A stretch of DNA of 12,653 bases, from NCBI GenBank assembly GCA_031286025.1, contig JAITVB010000094.1:1-12653 (forward strand). The letters are read 5' to 3'. The notes beneath the pieces are model-generated. The model worked only from the letters and a program-made list of their open reading frames with translations. It had not been told where the DNA came from and did not search any database. Shown one piece after another: positions 1-5,347 of this stretch. The stretch comes from Rikenellaceae bacterium. GTDB taxonomy: Bacteria; Bacteroidota; Bacteroidia; Bacteroidales; Rikenellaceae. The position numbers and the translations under genes were made by a program. Numbering within the stretch: position 1 is the stretch's first letter; every line of letters starts with the position of its first letter.

Positions 1-515
1 CCCTTGACGCGCATGTTGTCGCCCATCCCGTTGGGCGTGATCACGATGCCCGGAATGTTGTCCTGCAAACTTTCGAGCGTGGAGACCGCCGCCGCCCTGT
101 TAATAGACCTCTCACCGATGACGGTGGTCAGCACGGGGCTTTCCGACAGACGTTTTTCGGTGCGTGTGCCGGTAACCACGACCTGGCTCAACTCAAGCAC
201 GCTTTCGATGATGGCAATATCGGGGAAATGGTTGGTTTCATTCGGTTTTACGACGATGGGGATCTCCCTGCGGTGGGCGGCGATGGACGATACGACCATC
301 GTGTATTCCCCCGCGGGGGCCTCGAAACGGAAGTTGCCCCGCGCGTCGGTGGATGTGCCGTAAGGAGTCTCTTTAAGGAAGACGTTGATGTAGGGCGCCG
401 GCCCGCCGTCGGCGGTTTGGACGGTTCCGGTGATCATCTCACGTCCAGTTTGGGCAAACGACAGGGAGCAGCAAAAACTCAAAATGAGGGTCGGTATGAT
501 TTTATTTTTGGCCAT
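1..515 (-). CDS. TonB-dependent receptor, N-terminal part (3' end outside window)
   Basis: Outer-membrane, TonB-driven transporter, probably for an iron complex, heme or cobalamin; the substrate is not visible. The frame starts at the ATG at 515-513 and runs off the window after 171 codons. A signal peptide ends near SLSFA/Q (about residue 21). A carboxypeptidase-regulatory-like domain follows at about 28-105 (ITGTVQ...DARGNFRF). The plug domain then begins, with the typical strings VVVTGTRTEKRLSESP and LQDNIPGIVI. This opening resembles the siderophore/heme/B12 type of receptor more than SusC, because I see no SusC-type motif in the part present. A more upstream ATG at 520 is in another frame. 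A near-consensus promoter lies just upstream, so the gene is probably transcribed separately from the mobile-element debris behind it. The family assignment is firm; the substrate is unknown. Confidence 0.88.
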   Translation of the reverse strand, partial: MAKNKIIPTLILSFCCSLSFAQTGREMITGTVQTADGGPAPYINVFLKETPYGTSTDARGNFRFEAPAGEYTMVVSSIAAHRREIPIVVKPNETNHFPDIAIIESVLELSQVVVTGTRTEKRLSESPVLTTVIGERSINRAAAVSTLESLQDNIPGIVITPNGMGDNMRVK

Positions 516-544
516 TCCATTTCGGAATCTTTATTTTGACGCTG

Positions 545-552
545 CAAAGTTC
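545..552 (-). promoter_or_regulatory. Putative -7 promoter element of the TonB receptor gene
   Basis: On the minus strand this reads GAACTTTG, 7 of 8 matches to the Bacteroides -7 consensus TAnnTTTG. Transcription would start near 538, giving a leader of about 20 nt before the ATG at 515. No clear -33 TTTG is visible. A small dyad, TCCCG/CGGGA (576-580 and 587-591), lies about 25 bp upstream and could be an operator for a metal-responsive regulator, but that is speculation. Confidence 0.45.
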
Positions 553-609
553 CAGCATTTATAAAAACTGTACAATCCCGTAAAATCGGGAAATTTGCAT
601 AGAAGAAAC

Positions 610-625
610 TCCCTTCTTTAAGGGA
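610..625 (-). terminator. Weak hairpin after the broken membrane-protein gene
   Basis: TCCCTT and AAGGGA form a 6-bp stem with a 4-nt loop. On the minus strand it is followed by GTTTCTTCT, a poor U-tract. It lies 26 nt downstream of the final TAA (651-653) of the pseudogene, a sensible place for its terminator, but it is weak. Confidence 0.3.
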
Positions 626-650
626 TGCCGATTGGATGGATAACCGACAG

Positions 651-1214
651 TTATTTCCCTCCTTTTACGGTTTCAGCTTCCCGTCGTAGTTGTTTGGCCT
701 GCTCATCGTTGAGCCGTGCCCGCGCCTCGTTTTCCGCCTGTTACTGAACGAGTTGCTCGTACCGTTCGACTTGTCGACGGATGAGTTTGATGCTGTCGGG
801 GTTTCGGTTGAACTCGAAGACGTTGCAGAGGCTGAGGATGTCGGCAGGAGCGGCCTCACCGCGCATCTGAATGTAGCTGTACTTCAGGTCTTTGTCACGG
901 GCGGCGATGATGGTTTGATGTTGGTTGTGGTTGAACCACAGCGATACGATAAGAGCCCAGAACGCCGCCATTAACGCAATTAAAGCCCGGTTCCCCATAA
1001 AGTCGAGGGTGTGGTGATGCCCAAGCGGGCGATCCAACTGTGATGATGCTGCAGGCATCGGAGCAGGGGACGATATTCGTTCCTGTGTCGGCGCCGACAC
1101 CTCGGTTCCCTCGCGTGCCGAACTTATTTGGCCCTCTCGGTTATCCAACCGTTGGGCGTTATCGTTCAACGCCGTATCTAACTTCGAGAAACCGAACGCC
1201 CGGTCTACGTCCAC
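651..1214 (-). pseudogene. Single-TM mobile-element protein interrupted by an in-frame TAA
   Basis: The frame opens at GTG 1214 and reads 157 codons to a TAA at 741-743. It then continues in the same frame for 29 codons of convincing charged helix (QAENEARARLNDEQAKQLRR...) to a second TAA at 651-653. The interrupting codon sits in CAG-TAA-CAG and is one C-to-T change from Gln. The protein has a Pro/Ser-rich N-terminal part, one membrane helix (ALIALMAAFWALIVSLWF, residues about 77-94), a short segment with DLKYSYIQMRGEA, and a C-terminal coiled coil. From memory, this layout occurs in uncharacterised proteins of Bacteroides conjugative elements; I know no function. The GTG start directly follows an in-frame TAA (1215-1217) and is uncertain. 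A truncated 157-residue product might still be made, lacking part of the coiled coil. Confidence 0.65.
741..743 (-). other. Premature in-frame TAA within the mobile-element gene
   Basis: The minus-strand codon TAA is flanked on both sides by CAG. The reading frame and protein character (charged, Gln/Glu/Arg-rich coiled coil) carry on for 29 codons after it. This is the expected result of a single CAA-to-TAA or similar substitution rather than a natural gene end. Confidence 0.6.
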
Positions 1215-1262
1215 TTACGGCGCCAGGTCGATGCGCTGTGCCGCGCGAACGGCGAGAAGACT

Positions 1263-1466
1263 ATGCAGGAGTGGTTGGATAATCAGGAAACGTGCAGCAT
1301 ACTGAGCATTACTCCCCGCACCCTGCAAACCTATCGGGACAACGGCACGATACCCTACACCCGTATCGGGAGCAAAATATACTATCGTCCCGACGACCTG
1401 AAGCGGCTGATCCCGCTGATCGCCGACCGACAGAAAAAGAAAGAGTACAAATCAATAGGGGGATAG
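1263..1466 (+). CDS. Excisionase-like helix-turn-helix protein, probably missing its normal N-terminus
   Basis: Small DNA-binding protein of the MerR/excisionase-like HTH type (HTH_17-like) found in tandem in Bacteroidota mobile elements. The motif WLDNQETCSILSITPRTLQTYRDNG-TIPYTRIGSKIYYRPDDLKRLI covers residues 4-50, and a basic tail (RQKKKEYK) follows. ATG 1263 is the only conventional start, giving 67 residues. However, the frame is open upstream to 1182, and its last 15 codons before the ATG (QVDALCRANGEKT and neighbours) look like authentic family sequence. That stretch has no ATG or GTG. The gene has therefore probably lost its 5' end at a junction near 1182-1218, where the oppositely oriented pseudogene begins. 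Only 4 nt separate it from the next HTH gene, so the two form an operon. Likely role: control of excision or transfer genes of the parent element. No promoter is seen. Confidence 0.72.
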   Translation: MQEWLDNQETCSILSITPRTLQTYRDNGTIPYTRIGSKIYYRPDDLKRLIPLIADRQKKKEYKSIGG

Positions 1467-1470
1467 AGCT

Positions 1471-1770
1471 ATGAATGACAAAGAATTGATTACAAGGAGC
1501 AACGAGCACGTGAGTTCGTTCTTCAAGGCTCTCGACCGGATGCTCGATGGCCTTGAAAATCTCGCGAAGACTTGCAAACCCACCCTCGGCGGGGAACGTT
1601 ATCTAACCGACAAAGAAGTCTCGGTACGCCTGAAACTCAGCCGCCGAATGTTCCAAGACTACCGGGATCAAGGACGCATCCCCTACTGCCAACTCGGTGG
1701 CAAAATCCTGTACCAGGAATCGGACATTGAGAAGGTGTTGGCCGAGAATTACAGAGATGTGTTTCGATAG
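1471..1770 (+). CDS. Second excisionase-like helix-turn-helix protein of the tandem pair
   Basis: A 99-residue protein of the same family as its upstream neighbour. The N-terminal half (residues 1-45) is a helical segment with SSFFKALDRMLDGLENLAK. The HTH half follows: RYLTDKEVSVRLKLSRRM, FQDYRDQGRIPYCQLGGK, then ILYQESDIEKVL. The N-terminal helix followed by the HTH is the usual full-length layout of these proteins, so this copy looks intact. It is probably translationally coupled to the first HTH gene (AGCT spacer). Proteins of this pair usually regulate integration/excision or transfer genes; nothing in the window shows its target. Stop at 1768-1770. Confidence 0.82.
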   Translation: MNDKELITRSNEHVSSFFKALDRMLDGLENLAKTCKPTLGGERYLTDKEVSVRLKLSRRMFQDYRDQGRIPYCQLGGKILYQESDIEKVLAENYRDVFR

Positions 1771-1903
1771 TGGATATGTCGGAGCCGGGAGCCATGCGCA
1801 CCAACGTCTGAACCGGAAAGTCATCGCCGGGATCATAATCTCGCCGTCGCCGCCCACCACCCGCCAGATCGGAACCGCGCCGCACTCCCCCGCCAACCAC
1901 ACC

Positions 1904-2042
1904 TCCCCCTTGCCTGCCGTTAGCGACGAGCAAAGGCGGTAGAACCCGCACAGTCAAGGCTCGCAAAGCGACCGCCAACGGCGGCATGGCCTTCACGGTG
2001 CGGGTTTACCGCGTTACCTTTGCGGTCGGCAGGCAAGGGGGA
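1904..2042. repeat. 139-nt long imperfect palindrome with 16-bp perfect outer arms
   Basis: Outer arms TCCCCCTTGCCTGCCG (1904-1919) and its exact complement (2027-2042). Inner pairing continues in register: 1930-1936 with 2017-2023, 1937-1941 with 2007-2011, 1943-1951 with 1998-2006, 1956-1960 with 1989-1993, and CCGCC/GGCGG at the tip (1972-1976 with 1980-1984). The whole unit could form one long hairpin or cruciform. It lies just behind the tandem HTH genes of the element. The right arm also carries a perfect plus-strand TAnnTTTG (TACCTTTG, 2015-2022). Possible roles are an element end, a nicking or recombination site, or a structured RNA; none is established. Confidence 0.75.
2015..2022 (+). 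promoter_or_regulatory. Perfect -7 element inside the palindrome, reading plus
   Basis: TACCTTTG matches TAnnTTTG exactly and is followed by C, as is common. A transcript from about 2029 would run antisense to the fimbrillin-like remnant and has no gene to serve, so this may be a relic promoter or chance. Confidence 0.25.
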
Positions 2043-2058
2043 GACCGATTGAACCAAC

Positions 2059-2098
2059 AAAAAAAGAGCGTCCGGGAAGAAATTCACCGGACGCTCTT
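2059..2098 (-). terminator. Strong intrinsic terminator closing the surface-protein locus
   Basis: A 12-bp perfect stem (2064-2075 with 2087-2098, arm AAGAGCGTCCGG) with an 11-nt loop. On the minus strand it is followed by a run of seven T (2065-2059). The plus strand has no T-run after the stem. It stops minus-strand transcription arriving from the lipoprotein gene and the fimbrillin-like remnant. Confidence 0.85.
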
Positions 2099-2181
2099 AA
2101 CCAAACAGACAGGTACGATGCCGTGTCACACAGCCGCAACGATCCTGTGTACCCGGGCCAACCGCTCATATCCTTTCGGGC

Positions 2182-2403
2182 TGTCTGCATATTGTATATC
2201 AACCACAGGGAGCTATCGTCCTTGCCGTCGAAGTGGACGGGTATCATGTCGCCCGACTCCTATCCCGTCTTCACGGCGCGGGTATCGGGGCCGTTGTCCT
2301 CGTAGTCGGTCTTCTCGCCCACCATGACCTCGAAGCGGAGGTTGTCGTTATTGTTTTTGCTGCCGGAGGGCGGTTCAGCGCCCTCCGGCAAATAATCAAG
2401 GGA
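2182..2403 (-). pseudogene. Fimbrillin-like surface protein remnant with in-frame TAG
   Basis: After the lipoprotein gene the minus strand carries an open frame from 2403 with no start codon. It includes NNNDNLRFEVMVGEKTDYED and then DTRAVKTG, a TAG at 2260-2262, and in the same frame ESGDMIPVHFDGKDDSSLWL and IYNMQT. The pattern TRAVKTG-x-ESGDxIxVxFDG, then a hydrophobic strand, is characteristic of the N-terminal domain of Bacteroidota fimbrillin-family (Mfa/FimA-like) lipoproteins. There the residue at the TAG is usually Trp, so TGG to TAG is one change. Signal peptide and lipobox are missing, and recognisable sequence ends near 2182, before the terminator at 2059-2098. I read it as a truncated fossil of a neighbouring fimbrial subunit gene. 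Family assignment is by motif memory only. Confidence 0.55.
2361..2390. repeat. Perfect 12-bp hairpin just after the lipoprotein stop
   Basis: TGCCGGAGGGCG and CGCCCTCCGGCA flank a 6-nt loop, starting 27 nt beyond the lipoprotein stop (2418-2420). There is no T-run on either side in the right orientation; the minus strand continues GCAAAAACAATAAC. It may protect the 3' end of the mRNA or act as a weak terminator. It also overlaps the first codons of the fimbrillin-like remnant. Confidence 0.6.
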
Positions 2404-2417
2404 TCACAAGTGCGTCA

Positions 2418-4955
2418 TCAGGGGGTGGGTACCCCGTCCCACTGGTTGCCTTCGAGCGGAGTGGCGTTTACGTTCGTTCCCCAGACAGCAACGGGATTGG
2501 TGATCTTGTAATACCCGCTTTGGAACAGGGGAATGGTTCTGTACCATCCCAGGCGGCAGTCGTCGAGTATGGCCCGGTCGTTGTCTTTCAAATCCATCGC
2601 AAACGGTGCGCAATACTTAGTGGCGTTTACGTCGCTTATCTGCGCGGTGGTGGCCGTCAGCGTGCGGACGATACCGGGGTCTCCCTGGAATCTGAACGGC
2701 GTTCCGGTCGAATAATCCCCATTGCCGCTCCTTACCCGCAGCGAGAACCAGAAGCCATCGCCCGGATCGTATTTTTCGCCCTTCAGCGTAACGTCGCAGT
2801 CGGCGGCGACGATGCCATATCCACCCGTGCTGTACTCACCGCCGCTACCATCACCGCCGGTGACGTAAACGCCGCCGGTGATGGCGATCCCGCCCGCGGC
2901 GTCGATGCCGTGACCACCGTTTCCGCCATTCGTCCCGTTGCCGCCACGGATAGTGGTGGTCGGAACATAAGCGTCGGAGTAAGCGGAGCGAATATATTCG
3001 CCGGTGATCTCAACGCCGCCAATCGCCTGTATGGCGGAACCGCCGATTTCACCGTCACCGGCCCCGTTGCCGCCGTAGACAAGCACGCCGCCGTCAATGG
3101 TCACCTTGCCTGCGGCCCTGATCGCGTAGCCGCCGTAGCCGCCCATGTTGATCACACTGCCGCCCATGATCATCGTGGATTGTATATAACGGTTGTCAAA
3201 AGGGATTAACTCGCCCGTTATCGTAACGTCGCCGGAGGCTGCTATCGCCATGCCGCCGTTCGACGACGCCCCGTGGGTCGAACAGCCCGCGACAGAGCCG
3301 CCCTCTATCGTTACATTGCAGGCGCGGATGGCGGCTTCAGGGGTTGTCCCGTCGGTATCTACACCGCTGGCCCCGACATGCGAAGTACTGTTGAAGTGAC
3401 CTTGCCACAACGTTGCCATGGTGCCGCGTACGGTTACGTCCCCATCCACATGAATGACGCTCTGCGGAGTGGCGGCGTGAATGATCTGCGATTCATCTAC
3501 AACGACATTGCCCTCGCCCGATATAAGCGGACTCTTATTAACACTGAAATTGAACTCCACATGGTGGAAGGTCACGGTCGGATTGCCGGACAGCACAAAA
3601 TTAACGTTGTGGAACGGCTCGTATTCGGTTCCGTCGCCGAACTGCCCCAATACCGGATCCATCTGCGCGGTGATGGTGATGTCTTTGGCGACGGTGATAG
3701 TCTTCGTTATGCCCGAAGCGGGGCTATCGGTGTTGTCGGGATAATCCGTAAGCCCCGAGAGGTCGAGAATGTCGCCATCGTGCATCCCGTCCACAGCCGA
3801 CTGTACGTCATCCCAACTCGTCGGGGTATAGGTTTGCTCTGTTCGCACCTCCGCGCTCAACACGAACGTGGGCGAGGAGACAAGCCCCGGAGATTCGGCC
3901 GTGCCCGCGCCGGTGTCGAGCACCAACGACATCGCGTACTCGGCGATGGCGGGGTCGTGCGTGAGGCACTCTATCGTGGCGATATACTGCCCGGGCTTGC
4001 CCTCTTCGGGCAGGACACTCACCAACGCAAAGTTGGTCGGTGGGGTAACGTAGCTCGCGCGGGTTTCGCGGGTGCCCGTCTGGTTAAGCTGCCACTTGCC
4101 GTCGAGCGCCGTGCCCGTACCCGTGGGTACATAGGCGTTCGAGGGATTGACGACGAAACGGATCCGCCCCGTTGCGCCTTCGGTGATCGTAACCTTGTCG
4201 TTAAAACCAACAAGTTCGAAGCGCACCGCGCCCGACGCCTTGGCGAAGGTGTACTCGGTGTGTGGAACGGGGGGCTCGCCGTCGGGGTCGCCGTCGTTCA
4301 TCGTGATGGTGACCGTGCCCAGCGGCGCGTTGTCCACGATGGAGAGGATAGCCGCCCTGTCGTCCGGGTTGCTGTCGAGGGCTATCGCCTCGCCCGCGTC
4401 CACCCAGCCATCCGCGGGATAACCGGCGGTGATGTTGTACTGAATGGTCACCGTGCCGTTGCCGTTGGGATGCACCCGCACCTTCGGGTTGATGCCTGCG
4501 GGGCCTTGCGGGCCTGTGCCGCCGCCGGAGCCCTGCGGGCCGCGGATGTCGGTGCCGGTGTCCGTCCAACCGCTGTCGGGATAGCCCGCGGTGACGTTGT
4601 ACCACACGCTGACCGAGCCGTCCGGGTTGGTGCGCACCTCGATGAGCGGCGAAACGCCGTCGGTGGGGTCGGGATTGCTCGACGCCGCGCCGTTCATGAT
4701 GTCGATGCTCGACGGAGTGCCGCCCGTGAACTCGATGCGCCAACCGCCCGGCGCCTCGGTTATGGGAGTTACCGACTTAATGAGCGCACCGGACTCGATG
4801 CGGTCTTCGAGCGTCGTGAGGCGGTCTTCGTGGCCTTTGAGTTGGTCGCGTACGTCGCTGTCGTCGTACTTTTTGCACCCGGAGAACATCGTCGCCGTCG
4901 CCAACAGGACGGCTGCCGCCGCCCGTGCTTTCGTTCCGAAACTTGGTTTCATCAT
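2418..4955 (-). CDS. Large surface lipoprotein: DUF4988-like start, repeats, collagen-like linker, beta-helix
   Basis: 845 residues. A lipoprotein signal peptide ends at FSG-C27, and C27 is followed by KKYDDSD. The early acidic residues fit Bacteroidota lipoproteins exported to the cell surface. Residues 31-90 form a short coiled coil (VRDQLKGHEDRLTTLEDRI) followed by a GGWRIEFTGGT segment, as in DUF4988/PL29 N-terminal regions. Two related segments follow, about 106-138 and 159-190 (each with YN[VI]TAGYP..GW), joined by a collagen-like GPQGSGGGTGPQGPAG at 139-154. Residues 240-375 look like a beta-sandwich. Residues 400-735 are Gly-rich with repeated rungs (DVTITG, KVTIDGG, GVEITG, GIAITGG, DVTLKG), suggesting a right-handed parallel beta-helix. 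No catalytic motif is recognised. Role likely adhesion or glycan interaction. Two adjacent ATGs (4955, 4952) precede KPSFG. Probably controlled by the AraC regulator upstream. Confidence 0.85.
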   Translation of the reverse strand: MMKPSFGTKARAAAAVLLATATMFSGCKKYDDSDVRDQLKGHEDRLTTLEDRIESGALIKSVTPITEAPGGWRIEFTGGTPSSIDIMNGAASSNPDPTDGVSPLIEVRTNPDGSVSVWYNVTAGYPDSGWTDTGTDIRGPQGSGGGTGPQGPAGINPKVRVHPNGNGTVTIQYNITAGYPADGWVDAGEAIALDSNPDDRAAILSIVDNAPLGTVTITMNDGDPDGEPPVPHTEYTFAKASGAVRFELVGFNDKVTITEGATGRIRFVVNPSNAYVPTGTGTALDGKWQLNQTGTRETRASYVTPPTNFALVSVLPEEGKPGQYIATIECLTHDPAIAEYAMSLVLDTGAGTAESPGLVSSPTFVLSAEVRTEQTYTPTSWDDVQSAVDGMHDGDILDLSGLTDYPDNTDSPASGITKTITVAKDITITAQMDPVLGQFGDGTEYEPFHNVNFVLSGNPTVTFHHVEFNFSVNKSPLISGEGNVVVDESQIIHAATPQSVIHVDGDVTVRGTMATLWQGHFNSTSHVGASGVDTDGTTPEAAIRACNVTIEGGSVAGCSTHGASSNGGMAIAASGDVTITGELIPFDNRYIQSTMIMGGSVINMGGYGGYAIRAAGKVTIDGGVLVYGGNGAGDGEIGGSAIQAIGGVEITGEYIRSAYSDAYVPTTTIRGGNGTNGGNGGHGIDAAGGIAITGGVYVTGGDGSGGEYSTGGYGIVAADCDVTLKGEKYDPGDGFWFSLRVRSGNGDYSTGTPFRFQGDPGIVRTLTATTAQISDVNATKYCAPFAMDLKDNDRAILDDCRLGWYRTIPLFQSGYYKITNPVAVWGTNVNATPLEGNQWDGVPTP

Positions 4956-5056
4956 CGTTTGGTTTTAAAATTGGTTTTTAAAAGTTAAACTTGGTGTTAA
5001 TTATAGTCGATTATGAAAGTTCATGCCTATACGTCTCCACGCCGGGAATTGGACAC

Positions 5057-5087
5057 AAAAAATCCGCCCCGGAGTGACCCGGAACGG
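5057..5087 (-). terminator. Intrinsic terminator in the leader of the lipoprotein gene
   Basis: Minus strand: 8-bp stem CCGTTCCG/CGGGGCGG (5080-5087 with 5064-5071, including two T-G pairs), an 8-nt loop, then ATTTTTT (5063-5057). It stands about 150 nt after the promoter at 5234-5241 and 102 nt before the lipoprotein start. Either it ends a short RNA or it attenuates the lipoprotein mRNA. The opposite strand has no T-run after the stem. Confidence 0.7.
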
Positions 5088-5227
5088 TTGGAATGACATG
5101 TCGGAAACGGTGGAGCGGACAACCGGTTAGAGGCTGTCGGAGCAGTGTGCGATACCGGTATGGATGCGATGGTTTCTCTAACTTGGTCATCGGGCTTTCC
5201 CATTGCCCGGAATGTTGGGGGCAACGG
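5058..5227 (-). ncRNA. Candidate ~170-nt leader RNA or small RNA
   Basis: This stretch lies between a perfect -7 promoter element (5234-5241) and an intrinsic terminator (5057-5087). The RNA can form a 5' hairpin CGGGC/GCCCG (around 5191-5209) and a longer-range pairing between two ACCGGT sites (about 5122-5127 and 5154-5159). I recognise no riboswitch class. Two short frames beginning at ATG 5203 and at an ATG near 5190 run through it and past the terminator, but neither has a recognisable protein sequence. The 5' end is estimated from the promoter. Confidence 0.4.
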
Positions 5228-5233
5228 TTACTG

Positions 5234-5241
5234 CAAAGTTA
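5234..5241 (-). promoter_or_regulatory. Perfect -7 promoter element for the lipoprotein leader
   Basis: Minus strand TAACTTTG followed by C, an exact match to TAnnTTTG. A run of seven T at 5267-5261 takes the place of the -33 TTTG. The direct-repeat operator at 5275-5311 lies immediately upstream, the position expected for an activator that touches RNA polymerase. Confidence 0.65.
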
Positions 5242-5274
5242 CGATGAGGAAAACAGGTATAAAAAAAGCGAATA

Positions 5275-5311
5275 TTCTAATCGTGAAAAACCATGTTCTA
5301 AACGTGAAAAC
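5275..5311 (-). promoter_or_regulatory. Two direct-repeat half-sites, 21-bp period: putative AraC-family operator
   Basis: On the minus strand the copies at 5311-5296 and 5290-5275 read GTTTTCACGTTTAGAA and TTTTTCACGATTAGAA, 14 of 16 identical. Their starts are exactly 21 bp apart, two helical turns. AraC-family activators bind direct repeats of about 16-17 bp with this spacing, the nearer one abutting the -33/-35 region. Here the nearer copy ends 33 bp from the -7 element. The adjacent AraC-type gene (5348-6481) is the obvious candidate binder; that link is inference. Confidence 0.6.
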
Positions 5312-5347
5312 TTTAACGGGGACGCGTTCGGTACAGCAAAAACAGTC

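Larger units (their letters stand above)
1771..2058. other. Gene-free stretch of the element remnant
   Basis: No convincing gene. The first 130 nt are very C-rich on the plus strand. The minus strand can be read as a Gly/Arg-rich peptide that includes DYDPGDDFPVQTLVRMAPGS, but it has no recognisable domain or start. The rest is the long palindrome annotated separately. The end of the integrated element, if it is still present, is likely near here, but I cannot identify an attachment site. Confidence 0.5.

Noticed and set aside
2014..2247. A 77-residue minus-strand ORF starting MIPVHFDGKDD
   Set aside because: The ATG is an internal Met of the fimbrillin-like remnant downstream of the TAG, and the frame runs on through a terminator hairpin.
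741..2262. Stop-codon recoding, suggested by an in-frame TAA and an in-frame TAG in the same region
   Set aside because: Two different codons are affected, both in mobile or truncated genes. Intact genes here use TAG (first HTH gene, AraC gene) and TAA (dnaG, holA) as real stops.
3273..4988. A 571-codon open frame on the plus strand, opposite the lipoprotein gene
   Set aside because: It is an antisense shadow of GC-rich codons. It has no domain, no promoter and no signal sequence, while the opposite frame has a lipobox and recognisable domains.
5027..5203. Short peptide frames in the leader of the lipoprotein gene
   Set aside because: They run straight through the terminator, have no family resemblance and no biased composition; kept only as a note under the leader RNA.
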